Shown here one piece after another: positions 27,665-35,093 of a stretch of 39,427 nucleotides of DNA. Numbering within the stretch: the stretch's first letter is position 1; the number at the start of each line of letters is the position of its first letter. Position numbers and translations under genes: made by a program. Source of the DNA: an uncultured Methylococcaceae bacterium. GTDB lineage: Bacteria; Pseudomonadota; Gammaproteobacteria; Methylococcales; Methylomonadaceae. A model generated the notes under the pieces. That model had not been told where the DNA came from. It saw only the letters and a list, made by a program, of their open reading frames with translations, and ran no database searches. Location: assembly GCA_913056195.1 (NCBI GenBank), contig CAJXMF010000023.1, positions 1 to 39,427 of the forward strand, written 5' to 3'.

Positions 27665-29050
27665 ATGGCGATTACATCAAATTTAGGTGTTGGCAGTGGT
27701 ATTGATATTAATGGATTGGTTGATCAGCTGGTAAAAGCAGATGGTCAGCCTGCCTTTGCTTCAATTCAACGCCGTGAGTCTGCAGTTAATGAAAGAATCA
27801 GCGCTTTAGGGCGATTGAAGGGGGCGCTGTCTGATTTTCAAACGGCGACGGGCAAGCTGAATGAATTGGGTACTTTTGATAAGCATACTGCCAGTTCATC
27901 TGATGAAGGTATTGTTAAAGCAACAGCGGGTTTAAATGCAGCGGCCGGTAACTACCAGATCGAAGTGCAACAGCTGGCTCAGGCTCATAAACTGATTTCT
28001 AACGGTTATACCGATGGTGCTGCGGTTGTGGGTAGTGGTACTTTGGCTATTACAGCCGGTGGCAGCTCGTTTAATGTGACTATTGATAGTAGCAATCATA
28101 CATTGGCTGGAATTCGCGATGCGATTAATCAAGCCACTGATAACACGGGTGTTAATGCCAGTATTATCAATGTTGATGATGGCACAGGAGGAACCGTATC
28201 CAAGCTGGTATTGACCGCAAGTAAAACCGGAATAGCAAATGCTATATCCGTTGCTGTAACAGAAAATGCAGCTGATCCAGGCTTGTCTGCTTTAGCCTAT
28301 GGCGCAGGTGCTGGCGCAACAGCGTTAACACAGGTCAATGCAGCACAGGATGCCAAAATAGCTGTGGACGGGCAGACGGCCACCCGTTCAACTAATAATT
28401 TTTCAGATGTAATTCAGGGTGTTACGCTCGATTTAAAGAAGGCTCAGCCAGGTACCTTGGTCGATGTGAATGTGGTGTTAGATGAAGGGAGTATCAAGGA
28501 TGTAACGGATGGTTTTGTTAAAGCCTATAACGGTCTAATGGGAATTGTTAAGGACTTGGGTAAATTTGATTCGAATAGTAAAGCGGCCGGCGCGTTACAG
28601 GGAGATTATCTGTTAAGAGAAGTCAAACAACAAATTCGCGGTTCAGTGACCGAAGTTGTATCCAGTGCGGCAGGTGCTTATAACTCACTGGCGATGATCG
28701 GAATTTCAGTGGATAAGGACGGTGTTATGGCAAAGGATAGTGCCGCTTTTTCAAAGGCACTGAAACAAAATGTTCATGCGGTCAGTGATGTATTTTCATC
28801 CAGTAACGGTGTGGCGGCAAGATTGTCTGGACGCCTGGATCAGTATTTACAATCGGGTGGGATGTTGGACACGCAGACGACGTCGCTCAATAAACAACTC
28901 AGACGACTGTCCGATGAGAAAGATAATGTTCAGCTCAGGTTGGATAATTATAGAAAAACCTTGATGAAACAATTTATCGCGATGGATGTCGCGGTTGGGC
29001 AGTTCCAAAGTAAGGGTGCGTATTTGGCACAACAGCTGGCTAAGCTATAA
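27665..29050 (+). CDS. fliD: Flagellar filament capping protein FliD (HAP2)
   Basis: FliD of 461 residues forms the cap that folds flagellin at the filament tip. The N-terminus ITSNLGVGSGIDINGLVDQLVKAD is diagnostic, a central variable region follows, and the C-terminal part has the conserved coiled segment LNKQLRRLSDEKDNVQLRLDNYRKTLMKQFIAMD (about residues 405-440) used for cap oligomerisation and FliT binding. It is followed by fliS after 17 bases, with AGGAG before that gene. Confidence 0.96.
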   Translation: MAITSNLGVGSGIDINGLVDQLVKADGQPAFASIQRRESAVNERISALGRLKGALSDFQTATGKLNELGTFDKHTASSSDEGIVKATAGLNAAAGNYQIEVQQLAQAHKLISNGYTDGAAVVGSGTLAITAGGSSFNVTIDSSNHTLAGIRDAINQATDNTGVNASIINVDDGTGGTVSKLVLTASKTGIANAISVAVTENAADPGLSALAYGAGAGATALTQVNAAQDAKIAVDGQTATRSTNNFSDVIQGVTLDLKKAQPGTLVDVNVVLDEGSIKDVTDGFVKAYNGLMGIVKDLGKFDSNSKAAGALQGDYLLREVKQQIRGSVTEVVSSAAGAYNSLAMIGISVDKDGVMAKDSAAFSKALKQNVHAVSDVFSSSNGVAARLSGRLDQYLQSGGMLDTQTTSLNKQLRRLSDEKDNVQLRLDNYRKTLMKQFIAMDVAVGQFQSKGAYLAQQLAKL

Positions 29051-29067
29051 TAATCAGGAGAGTATCA

Positions 29068-29472
29068 ATGAGACCGAATATGTATCGAAACAATATTAAT
29101 CAATATGCGGCTATTCATAATGAAACAGGGACGGAGGAGGCCTCACCGCATAAGCTGATTCAAATGCTGATGAGTGGTTTTTTGATGCGTGCTAATGCGG
29201 CAAAGGGCGCTATTCAACGCCAGGATTATCAGGAAAAAAGCGTACAGATTTCCAAGGCCGTTGGCATTGTTGGTGGTTTGATCGATGGCCTGGATATGGA
29301 AAAAGGCGGAGAAATTGCCGCCAATCTACATGACTTGTATGACTATATCAACAGACGCTTGTTTGATGCTTCGGCCAATAATGACGTGGCTATTCTGGAT
29401 GAAGTCATCTCTTTAATGAAGGAAATCAAGGAAGGCTGGGATGCAATTCCTGAAATGTATTATGGTAGTTGA
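29068..29472 (+). CDS. fliS: Flagellin export chaperone FliS
   Basis: FliS of 134 residues, a four-helix bundle that binds the flagellin C-terminus in the cytoplasm. Conserved ASPHKLIQMLMSGFLMRANAAKGAIQ (split at about residues 25-50), VGGLIDGLDMEKGGEIAANLHDLYDYINRRL and a helix ending AIPEMYYGS are typical. Its TGA stop overlaps the ATG of the next gene by one base. Confidence 0.95.
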   Translation: MRPNMYRNNINQYAAIHNETGTEEASPHKLIQMLMSGFLMRANAAKGAIQRQDYQEKSVQISKAVGIVGGLIDGLDMEKGGEIAANLHDLYDYINRRLFDASANNDVAILDEVISLMKEIKEGWDAIPEMYYGS

Positions 29473-29780
29473 TGAATCTTCGTATTGTCAGGCAGCAGTT
29501 GCAAGAGATTGAAGATAGCCTGGAACAGGCTGTTGCCTCGGCTGATTGGGAAGGCGTGTCAGCGTTGTTGGTAGAACGTCAGCGTTATATAGAAAATGTT
29601 TTCAGCGAGGGAATCCCCGAAACCGAAAAACATACATTAAGAACGATGCTTGAAGCTGTTCTTGAAAAAGATAAACAATGGGTTCGAGCGATTAATGCTC
29701 AAAAGCAACAATTGCATCAAAAGATTCAAATGCTGAATCAGGGACGAAAATCAATCCAATCCTATTGGAATAATGAGTAA
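29472..29780 (+). CDS. FliT-like flagellar chaperone (small coiled-coil protein)
   Basis: A 102-residue, almost wholly helical protein (residues 5-30 and 50-95) with the heptad-like QLQEIEDSLEQAVASADWE and LRTMLEAVLEKDKQWVRAI. Sequence identity to classical FliT cannot be claimed by eye, but size, helix content and position directly after fliS match FliT, the chaperone of FliD. The start is the ATG at 29472 (TGATG overlap with fliS). Confidence 0.65.
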   Translation: MNLRIVRQQLQEIEDSLEQAVASADWEGVSALLVERQRYIENVFSEGIPETEKHTLRTMLEAVLEKDKQWVRAINAQKQQLHQKIQMLNQGRKSIQSYWNNE

Positions 29781-29792
29781 TTGATTGGATGT

Positions 29793-30857
29793 ATGTCAAC
29801 CATTTCTCAAATACAAGCTTGTGTTATTGACTATTTTGATCAATGCGCCATTAAGGTGGTTTTTCGAGATCAAAACAGAGCGATATGGTCATCTGCACTA
29901 GAACAATCATCCTATATCCCAACACAATATTGTCATGCTGCTTTGGACTTTTTCCAATGTTGTCAGCAGGATAAAATGGACTGGGTTGCAGATATTTCGA
30001 TAATATTGCGCAATGAACACCAGGACGTTTATGGAGTCTGGCCGTTAACGGTTGCATTGCACAATAATCAATACATATTATCATCTTACGGGCAGCCCGT
30101 TCATCCTCCGCTGTTTGTGCAGGCATTATCTATCAAGAAAAAGAAAAAACTAGCCAAGCAATGTTTTGAATTATGTGAAACATTAGCACGGAAATATCAA
30201 TTGTCTTCCTGGCAATCGATTGAATCTTACCCGCCGAATAAACATAGTCTGAGTGATTGGTATCAAGTGGCGTTGAATGCTGGTATGACGACACACATGC
30301 AACATGAATTGTTTGTGGACTTAAGTCTGTCAATAGCCGAAATCAAGCGGTATTTTAGAAAAAGTTATGGGTCTTTAATTAACCAGGGTTTGAGAGTTTG
30401 GAATGTCGCTGTTTTAGAAGGCGAGAATCGAGCTGTTTGGCGGCAGTTTCATGCACTGTATGATAGAGTCGCCGGAAAAAAAATTCGTTCTGAACGAGCT
30501 TGGGATTTGCAGTACCAGGCTATTGTTGAAGGACATGCGATACTCATTTATTTAACGGATGATCAAGGGGGGATGGTTGGTGGAGGATATTTTTATACCA
30601 GCCGTGATGAATGTGTTTATGCTGTTGCGGCATATGATCGTGCACTGTTCGATAAGCCATTAGGCCATGTTGTTCAGTACCGTCTCATTGAAACAATGAA
30701 AGACAAGGGGCTTCAATGGTATAAAATTGGGCCGATTGTTTATCCTCAGGATGCGCCGACACAAAAAGAATTGTCGATAGCGCATTTTAAGCAGGGTTTT
30801 TTGACACATTGCGTCCCTTCATTTTTGCTTGAGCGGTTAACATCTCAGAAATTATGA
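29793..30857 (+). CDS. FemAB/GNAT-like acyltransferase in the flagellar cluster
   Basis: A 354-residue soluble protein. The second half resembles the GNAT domain of FemAB-like and BioF2-like proteins: IKRYFRKSYGSLINQG (about 180-195), WRQFHALYDRVAGKKIRSERAWDLQ, an AILIYLTDDQGGMVGGGYFY strand pair, and VVQYRLIETMKDKGLQWYKIGP near 290-315. Such domains transfer amino acids or acyl groups to amines. The N-terminal 150 residues are not recognised. I start at the ATG 29793 with GGAT ahead; a TTG at 29781 is the alternative. It ends tail to tail with the maf gene, overlapping by six bases. A role in acylating flagellin or its glycan is inference. Confidence 0.65.
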   Translation: MSTISQIQACVIDYFDQCAIKVVFRDQNRAIWSSALEQSSYIPTQYCHAALDFFQCCQQDKMDWVADISIILRNEHQDVYGVWPLTVALHNNQYILSSYGQPVHPPLFVQALSIKKKKKLAKQCFELCETLARKYQLSSWQSIESYPPNKHSLSDWYQVALNAGMTTHMQHELFVDLSLSIAEIKRYFRKSYGSLINQGLRVWNVAVLEGENRAVWRQFHALYDRVAGKKIRSERAWDLQYQAIVEGHAILIYLTDDQGGMVGGGYFYTSRDECVYAVAAYDRALFDKPLGHVVQYRLIETMKDKGLQWYKIGPIVYPQDAPTQKELSIAHFKQGFLTHCVPSFLLERLTSQKL

Positions 30858-33362
30858 ACGTTCCTTTAGTGCTTCGACTTTTTTCTTTAATTGCAGAGCC
30901 GTATGAGAATTCTCGTCTTGTGACAAAATAACATCCAACATCATCTCCACCGCATCATACACTTCAAGATCCATATATAAGTTACATAACTGTATTTTTG
31001 ATGGAATATCATCTGGAAATAAAGCGATAAAGTGATTAAGGCTGTCAATGGCGTCCAGAGTATTGCCGGAAAGTTTAGATGCTTCGGCATAAAAAGGTAA
31101 ATAAAGGGGAGAAATATCAGACAGACAGCGCAATGCCAACAGGGCATTTTCCTGATTCTCGCTGTCTATGCTTAATGAAGTGATGCGTATCAGAGCCAGT
31201 TCCCATAAATCTTGTTTGTCGTGGTTGATGACGCTATCGTAATTTTCAAGGGCTGCAGGGATATTGTTGTCCAGATCGTCGATATAGGCAGACAATAATG
31301 CTTTAAATGGTGCTTTTTCTTCGATTGGGGCCGGATGTTGTTCAAGGCCGGATAATAAGTCGCGTAGTTTATTTTTTTTGTGGTGGTTAAATAACAGCAA
31401 GGCCTTGGGCTTTATTAAAGATAAATCCGAATTGGCCTGCATGCGTTTTTTAAATCCGGTTTCTGTAGACGTTAAATAACGTTGAAATTGTTTGTTTAAA
31501 GCGTCCAGTTGATTTTTTATTTCTGCATCAAGTGAGGCTGTTGGGTGTTGCTGTTGCCAGATGGCGGCACGGTGATAGCTTTCGTCTTTTTCCCATTGTC
31601 CCAGAACCTGGGCAAAATCCGGGTTTTCTTTCAGTTCTTCCTGACGAATTTGGATGCGTTGGAGGCTGTCATCAATACAGTGTGTGAGTTGTTCGCAACC
31701 GGTCAGATAGGATTGGTAATAAGTTTCAGCAACAGCCTTGGCTTTTTCTGCACTCCAGTGTTCAATTTCGTTATCGTGGGGGGTGATAATGCGAACGAAA
31801 GATTCAATGCCAAAGTTTTTTACCAGGGTATTGAATTTACGATATTTCCTTTTGAAGGTCTGTTCAATTTTATCGAGCTCTTGCTTGTGCTTATAATTTT
31901 CAATTTCGCCCTGTTCATTATACATGGACGAATTGATGTTTAAGGCTTTGCTGGCAAGTTTATGAATGGATTGAATCTGAAAACGGGCCTGCTTGAGCTC
32001 TTGAGTGGCTTCGTGATAATACTGTTGCAGCTCTTCAGCAGAAGGCTCTTTTAAAGTGGGAATATCATGGTTAAAGTCATTTTCTATAAAGGCTATGCTG
32101 TCAGGCGAACAATATGGAATGCTATTAGCTTTTGCTGCAAATTGAGCTAGATTGAATACCTGTTTGCCTTCTTTTTTTGCATTTTCTCCCTGTAAATTCA
32201 GGTTTTGAAGGGCGATGAGAAAGTCGGGGTCTGAGGGTCTTTTTTCATTGCCATAAGTCTCAACTTCCAGTAATGAGGTATTAAAATTCGGGCCAAGTTC
32301 AGCTTCATCTGTGCCTTTTGAGTGGGTAATCCCTTCCTTGCTTAAACAGAGGTCAAAGCCGGCCAATAATACGCGACGGCAACCGCTTTGTAATGCAATC
32401 GCCAATGCACAGTTAGATACTGTTGATCCTGCAGAATGAAAGTTTTTTGGATTTAGTTTGCTTTGCCAGGGAAAACGGTTATCCAGATACAGGTTTACGC
32501 CTGGCCACTGGCTGATCATGTGGTTATCGACATGAAAAGAATGTATGAAAATAGACTCCTTGAACAAAAACATTTCTTTACTGACATCAATATTATCCGG
32601 TTGCGGATCAACCGAAACCACAATATCCGGCTCAATGTTGTGCTTAATGAGTATCCTGGAAATACGAGAGACGGCGAAAATAATCAGTTTGTCGCGGTTC
32701 TGTTTCACCCAGGGCAAAATATCAGCCAGAGAAGGGCCTCCGGCTAATACGATGCCTGTTTTATCCCGATAACGGTGACTTAACAGTCGAGCCGGTTGAA
32801 TATTATCAGCAATATTTTTTAATTGAAGGACGAGAAAGGTTTTACAGCCAAGAGAAACTCTAAATTGAAATTCCAGACCTTCCAGGCGCTCAGCCACTGC
32901 CCAATTTATTTCAATATATTCAGGAATATGAGCTTGTTGGGCACAGATTGATTTTTTCAGGACAACATTACGAAGATAACTGTATTCTTTTAGGTGCAAA
33001 TCAATCGCCTTTTGTTCCCAGTCATTGATACTGGTGAAAACGATGGCATCGTTCATATCATGCTCAATCAGGTGGTTTTCTTTCAATTGAGTCAGGATAT
33101 CTTGTGGCTCGACAAATAAGTAGCGTGTGCCTGTAGGCAGGTTTTCCTGCTGGTTCAGGTACTTTGCCAGCAGCCCTGAATCCGTACCGATCAAGATATA
33201 CAGGGTGTTTTCATTCAATAAAGTGGGTTTTAATTCTTTGTCATAAACGCTTTGCGCGCTGATTTTGGTAAACGCATCACGATTAACGCTGTATAAAAAC
33301 GTTTCGCCAAAATCATTACGCTTGAGTGTGTTATTTTTAGAGGTGGTCAGGTTTGACTTCAT
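30852..33362 (-). CDS. Maf-type motility accessory factor (DUF115) flagellin glycosylation protein
   Basis: An 836-residue cytoplasmic protein. The central DUF115/MptE-like domain runs from about residue 195, with the glycine motif GIVLAGGPSLAD (203-214), VSVDPQPD (249-256) and RRVLLAGFDLCLSKEG near 339. The C-terminal third is helical with TPR-like repeats (LALRCLSDISPLYLPFYAEASKLSG, LDAIDSLNHFIALFP). Maf proteins are needed to place nonulosonic acids on flagellin before export in Campylobacter, Helicobacter, Aeromonas and Magnetospirillum. The nearby pse operon and two flagellin genes fit that role. It overlaps the upstream convergent gene by six bases. No clear Shine-Dalgarno is seen. Confidence 0.85.
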   Translation of the reverse strand: MKSNLTTSKNNTLKRNDFGETFLYSVNRDAFTKISAQSVYDKELKPTLLNENTLYILIGTDSGLLAKYLNQQENLPTGTRYLFVEPQDILTQLKENHLIEHDMNDAIVFTSINDWEQKAIDLHLKEYSYLRNVVLKKSICAQQAHIPEYIEINWAVAERLEGLEFQFRVSLGCKTFLVLQLKNIADNIQPARLLSHRYRDKTGIVLAGGPSLADILPWVKQNRDKLIIFAVSRISRILIKHNIEPDIVVSVDPQPDNIDVSKEMFLFKESIFIHSFHVDNHMISQWPGVNLYLDNRFPWQSKLNPKNFHSAGSTVSNCALAIALQSGCRRVLLAGFDLCLSKEGITHSKGTDEAELGPNFNTSLLEVETYGNEKRPSDPDFLIALQNLNLQGENAKKEGKQVFNLAQFAAKANSIPYCSPDSIAFIENDFNHDIPTLKEPSAEELQQYYHEATQELKQARFQIQSIHKLASKALNINSSMYNEQGEIENYKHKQELDKIEQTFKRKYRKFNTLVKNFGIESFVRIITPHDNEIEHWSAEKAKAVAETYYQSYLTGCEQLTHCIDDSLQRIQIRQEELKENPDFAQVLGQWEKDESYHRAAIWQQQHPTASLDAEIKNQLDALNKQFQRYLTSTETGFKKRMQANSDLSLIKPKALLLFNHHKKNKLRDLLSGLEQHPAPIEEKAPFKALLSAYIDDLDNNIPAALENYDSVINHDKQDLWELALIRITSLSIDSENQENALLALRCLSDISPLYLPFYAEASKLSGNTLDAIDSLNHFIALFPDDIPSKIQLCNLYMDLEVYDAVEMMLDVILSQDENSHTALQLKKKVEALKERS

Positions 33363-33467
33363 AAAACTGGAATTGTGTGAGAAGTTGATAGTCTATATTT
33401 TAGCTGAAAACCACCGTTATTTGAGCTTAGGCAGCTCGCACTAAATACTCCACCAGACCTGCTTGCC

Positions 33468-33594
33468 TTTTTATCCTTCTTCGGCGTTACCTAGATGGAT
33501 GTAGGTAAGGGGCGTGAGCAGGAGCGGAAGCTTTGCAACTCCGGTTACATAGCTTGCTATGCGCCCTCCGTTGCGCCTTGAAGATGAATAAAAA
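33468..33594. repeat. MITE/REP-like non-coding element with imperfect terminal inverted repeats
   Basis: The ends TTTTTATCCTTCTTCGGCG (33468-33486) and the complement of CGCCTTGAAGATGAATAAAAA (about 33574-33594) match over some 20 bases with a few changes. Inside is a perfect hairpin CATAGC-TT-GCTATG at 33548-33561. No reading frame fills it. It lies in the 271-base gap between maf and the second flagellin gene. It looks like a small dispersed repeat, but only one copy is in this window so dispersal is not shown. Confidence 0.55.
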
Positions 33595-33633
33595 TCCTGC
33601 GCAATCCCGGTAGCTTATTTATTACGCGCTACC

Positions 33634-34482
33634 TTACCGAAGCAAGCTCAGTACGTTTTGTGATTTTTGATTGGCCTGTGCCATCATGGCGGTTCCGGCC
33701 TGGCGTAAAATTTTCGCCCGACTCAGTGCGGCGGTTTCTTTTGCAAAATCAGCATCCATGATACGAGAGCGCGCGGCTGATTGGTTTTCGACTGACGCTT
33801 GTAGATTGGCAATGGTTCGGGTAAACCGGTTTTGTACAGCGCCTAGCCGGGAGCGGGCTTGATCAATGCCTTTTATTGCTGTGTCAATGGCATCAATCGC
33901 GGAAAGAATGTTGGCATTGGTGGCATTTGAGCCAATACTGGCGGCGGTGACATTGCTGATAGTGACGGACAAATTGGTGATATCAATCGATATTTGATTG
34001 TCGGCCGCAGTGTTAGGACCGACTTGAAAAATAACGCCACCGGATAAAGATCCATTAAGAATCTTTTTGCCGTTAAATTCGGTATTCGTGATAATGCGAC
34101 TTATTTCGTTATTCAATTGATTAAATTCATTTTGTAGTTTTTCCCGGTCTGCGGTAGTGACCGAGCCCTCGTTAGCGGATTGAACCGCTAAATCTCGCAT
34201 TCTTTGCAAGGTGTCAGTCAAAACACCCATGCCGGCTTCGGCAGTTTGAGCCGTTGAAATACCATCGTTGGCGTTTCTTATCGCAACCGACATACCTCTT
34301 ATTTGTGACGTCATGCCATTGGCAATGGCGAGTCCGGCAGCATCATCTTTGGCACTGTTAATCCGTAGCCCTGATGACAAGCGTTCCATAGATTGATTTA
34401 AAGCCATGCTGCTTTTGGTGAGCTGTCTTTGTGTATTTAATGCACTGACATTTGTATTAATAATGAGTCCGCTATTAGCCAT
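33634..34482 (-). CDS. Second flagellin
   Basis: Flagellin of 282 residues, with the N-terminal ANSGLIINTNVSALNTQRQL, SSGLRINSAKDDAAGLAIA and C-terminal ENQSAARSRIMDADFAKETAALSRAKILRQAGTAM segments. It closely resembles the first flagellin in D0/D1 but differs in the short centre. I start at the ATG at 34482 with AGGG about 9 bases upstream; an in-frame extension to a TTG at 34539 would run through the sigma-54-like promoter and adds a non-flagellin sequence. A GGTAGC...GCTACC hairpin follows the stop. Confidence 0.95.
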   Translation of the reverse strand: MANSGLIINTNVSALNTQRQLTKSSMALNQSMERLSSGLRINSAKDDAAGLAIANGMTSQIRGMSVAIRNANDGISTAQTAEAGMGVLTDTLQRMRDLAVQSANEGSVTTADREKLQNEFNQLNNEISRIITNTEFNGKKILNGSLSGGVIFQVGPNTAADNQISIDITNLSVTISNVTAASIGSNATNANILSAIDAIDTAIKGIDQARSRLGAVQNRFTRTIANLQASVENQSAARSRIMDADFAKETAALSRAKILRQAGTAMMAQANQKSQNVLSLLR

Positions 34483-34522
34483 TTTTAGTACCCTATATGT
34501 TTTAAAGATTTGTCTATGGATA

Positions 34523-34539
34523 AGCAGATGTTGTGCCAA
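34523..34539 (-). promoter_or_regulatory. Sigma-54-like promoter of the second flagellin
   Basis: On the - strand TTGGCACAACATCTGCT (34539 down to 34523) has the invariant GG and GC with ten bases between them, as in the consensus TGGCAC-N5-TTGC. Mismatches are at one base of each element. Transcription would begin near 34511, giving a leader of about 30 bases with the AGGG ribosome binding site. Thus the two flagellins appear to use different sigma factors. Confidence 0.65.
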
Positions 34540-34629
34540 AAATAAAAAAGCGTGTTGTTATTTTGTAAGGTGTTGAAATTTCATAAAAAGTTGTTTTTGA
34601 GAGCTTTGTCAAAATTTTGGCAATTTTGT

Positions 34630-34656
34630 TAAAGGATGATGAATGATGGTCGATAG
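34630..34656 (+). promoter_or_regulatory. Sigma-28-like promoter of the YjfB-like gene
   Basis: TAAAGGAT (34630-34637), 11 bases, GTCGATAG (34649-34656). The -35 core TAAAG and spacing are exact; the -10 matches GCCGATAA at 6 of 8 positions. It points to the small gene at 34749 with a leader of about 85 bases and diverges from the second flagellin. Confidence 0.6.
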
Positions 34657-34748
34657 CATTGATAGCAGGACGAGTTATGTGTTAGGTAGCTATGCTTTTT
34701 GAACACATGAGAATTTAAATTTTTATTAAAAGAGAACAGGAGAAGAAA

Positions 34749-34937
34749 ATGGTTAATTCAGTCGGTGGAGCTAATGCACCAGGTTTGGCGACAGCCCTGA
34801 TGCAGGCTAAAACAGACCGCGAGAACCTGGAAGTTGCTGTGATTAAAAAAGGACAGGATATTGAGAAAGAGCGGGGCGAGTCAGCTGTCAAGATGATTAA
34901 AGCGACAAATCCTGGGAAAATCGATATAAAAGTGTAG
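34749..34937 (+). CDS. Small YjfB-like putative motility protein
   Basis: A 62-residue protein with AGGAGA well placed before the ATG. The centre LATALMQAKTDRENLEVAVI followed by KKGQDIEKERGESAVKMI resembles the YjfB family of small putative motility proteins (short N-terminal strand, then one amphipathic helix with a conserved Met/Gln-Ala pattern). No signal peptide or membrane segment. The sigma-28-like promoter upstream and the flanking second flagellin gene support a flagellar link. Function unknown. Confidence 0.6.
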   Translation: MVNSVGGANAPGLATALMQAKTDRENLEVAVIKKGQDIEKERGESAVKMIKATNPGKIDIKV

Positions 34938-34970
34938 ATCCCGGTAGCTTGTTGGTAAATATTCAGAAAT

Positions 34971-35018
34971 CCTCTCAACATCGCCTTCTTCCACCGGGAG
35001 AAGGCTGGGATGAGGGTG
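34971..35018. repeat. REP-like palindromic element
   Basis: A hairpin GCCTTCTTCC-ACC-GGGAGAAGGC (34983-35005, one mismatch) sits inside a longer imperfect inverted repeat, CCTCTCAACATC on the left and GGGATGAGGG on the right. Sequences of the type CCCTCATCCC...CCTTCTCCC with this palindrome recur between genes in many proteobacteria. It lies in the 156-base gap after the YjfB-like gene. Confidence 0.55.
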
Positions 35019-35065
35019 TCAAATAGTAAGGGATCTGAATGTTTACGTTTGTTGATGTAAACGAT

Positions 35066-35087
35066 GAGCGGCAAAAGTTTGCCGCTC
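35066..35087. terminator. Hairpin, probable terminator of the ypjD-like gene
   Basis: GAGCGGCAAA, loop AG, TTTGCCGCTC is a perfect 10-base-pair stem just beyond the 3' end of the - strand gene. There is no long T run on either strand, so termination may be partial or Rho-assisted. It could also stop transcripts coming from the YjfB-like gene. Confidence 0.55.
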
Positions 35088-35093
35088 GTTCTG

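Noticed and set aside
31545..31943. 132-codon frame antisense to maf
   Set aside because: Hydrophobic composition follows from the complement of a charged helical region; no independent evidence for a gene.
34483..34539. A 19-codon N-terminal extension of the second flagellin, beginning at TTG 34539
   Set aside because: It lacks flagellin similarity, covers the sigma-54-like promoter, and the ATG at 34482 has its own ribosome binding site and the conserved N-terminus.
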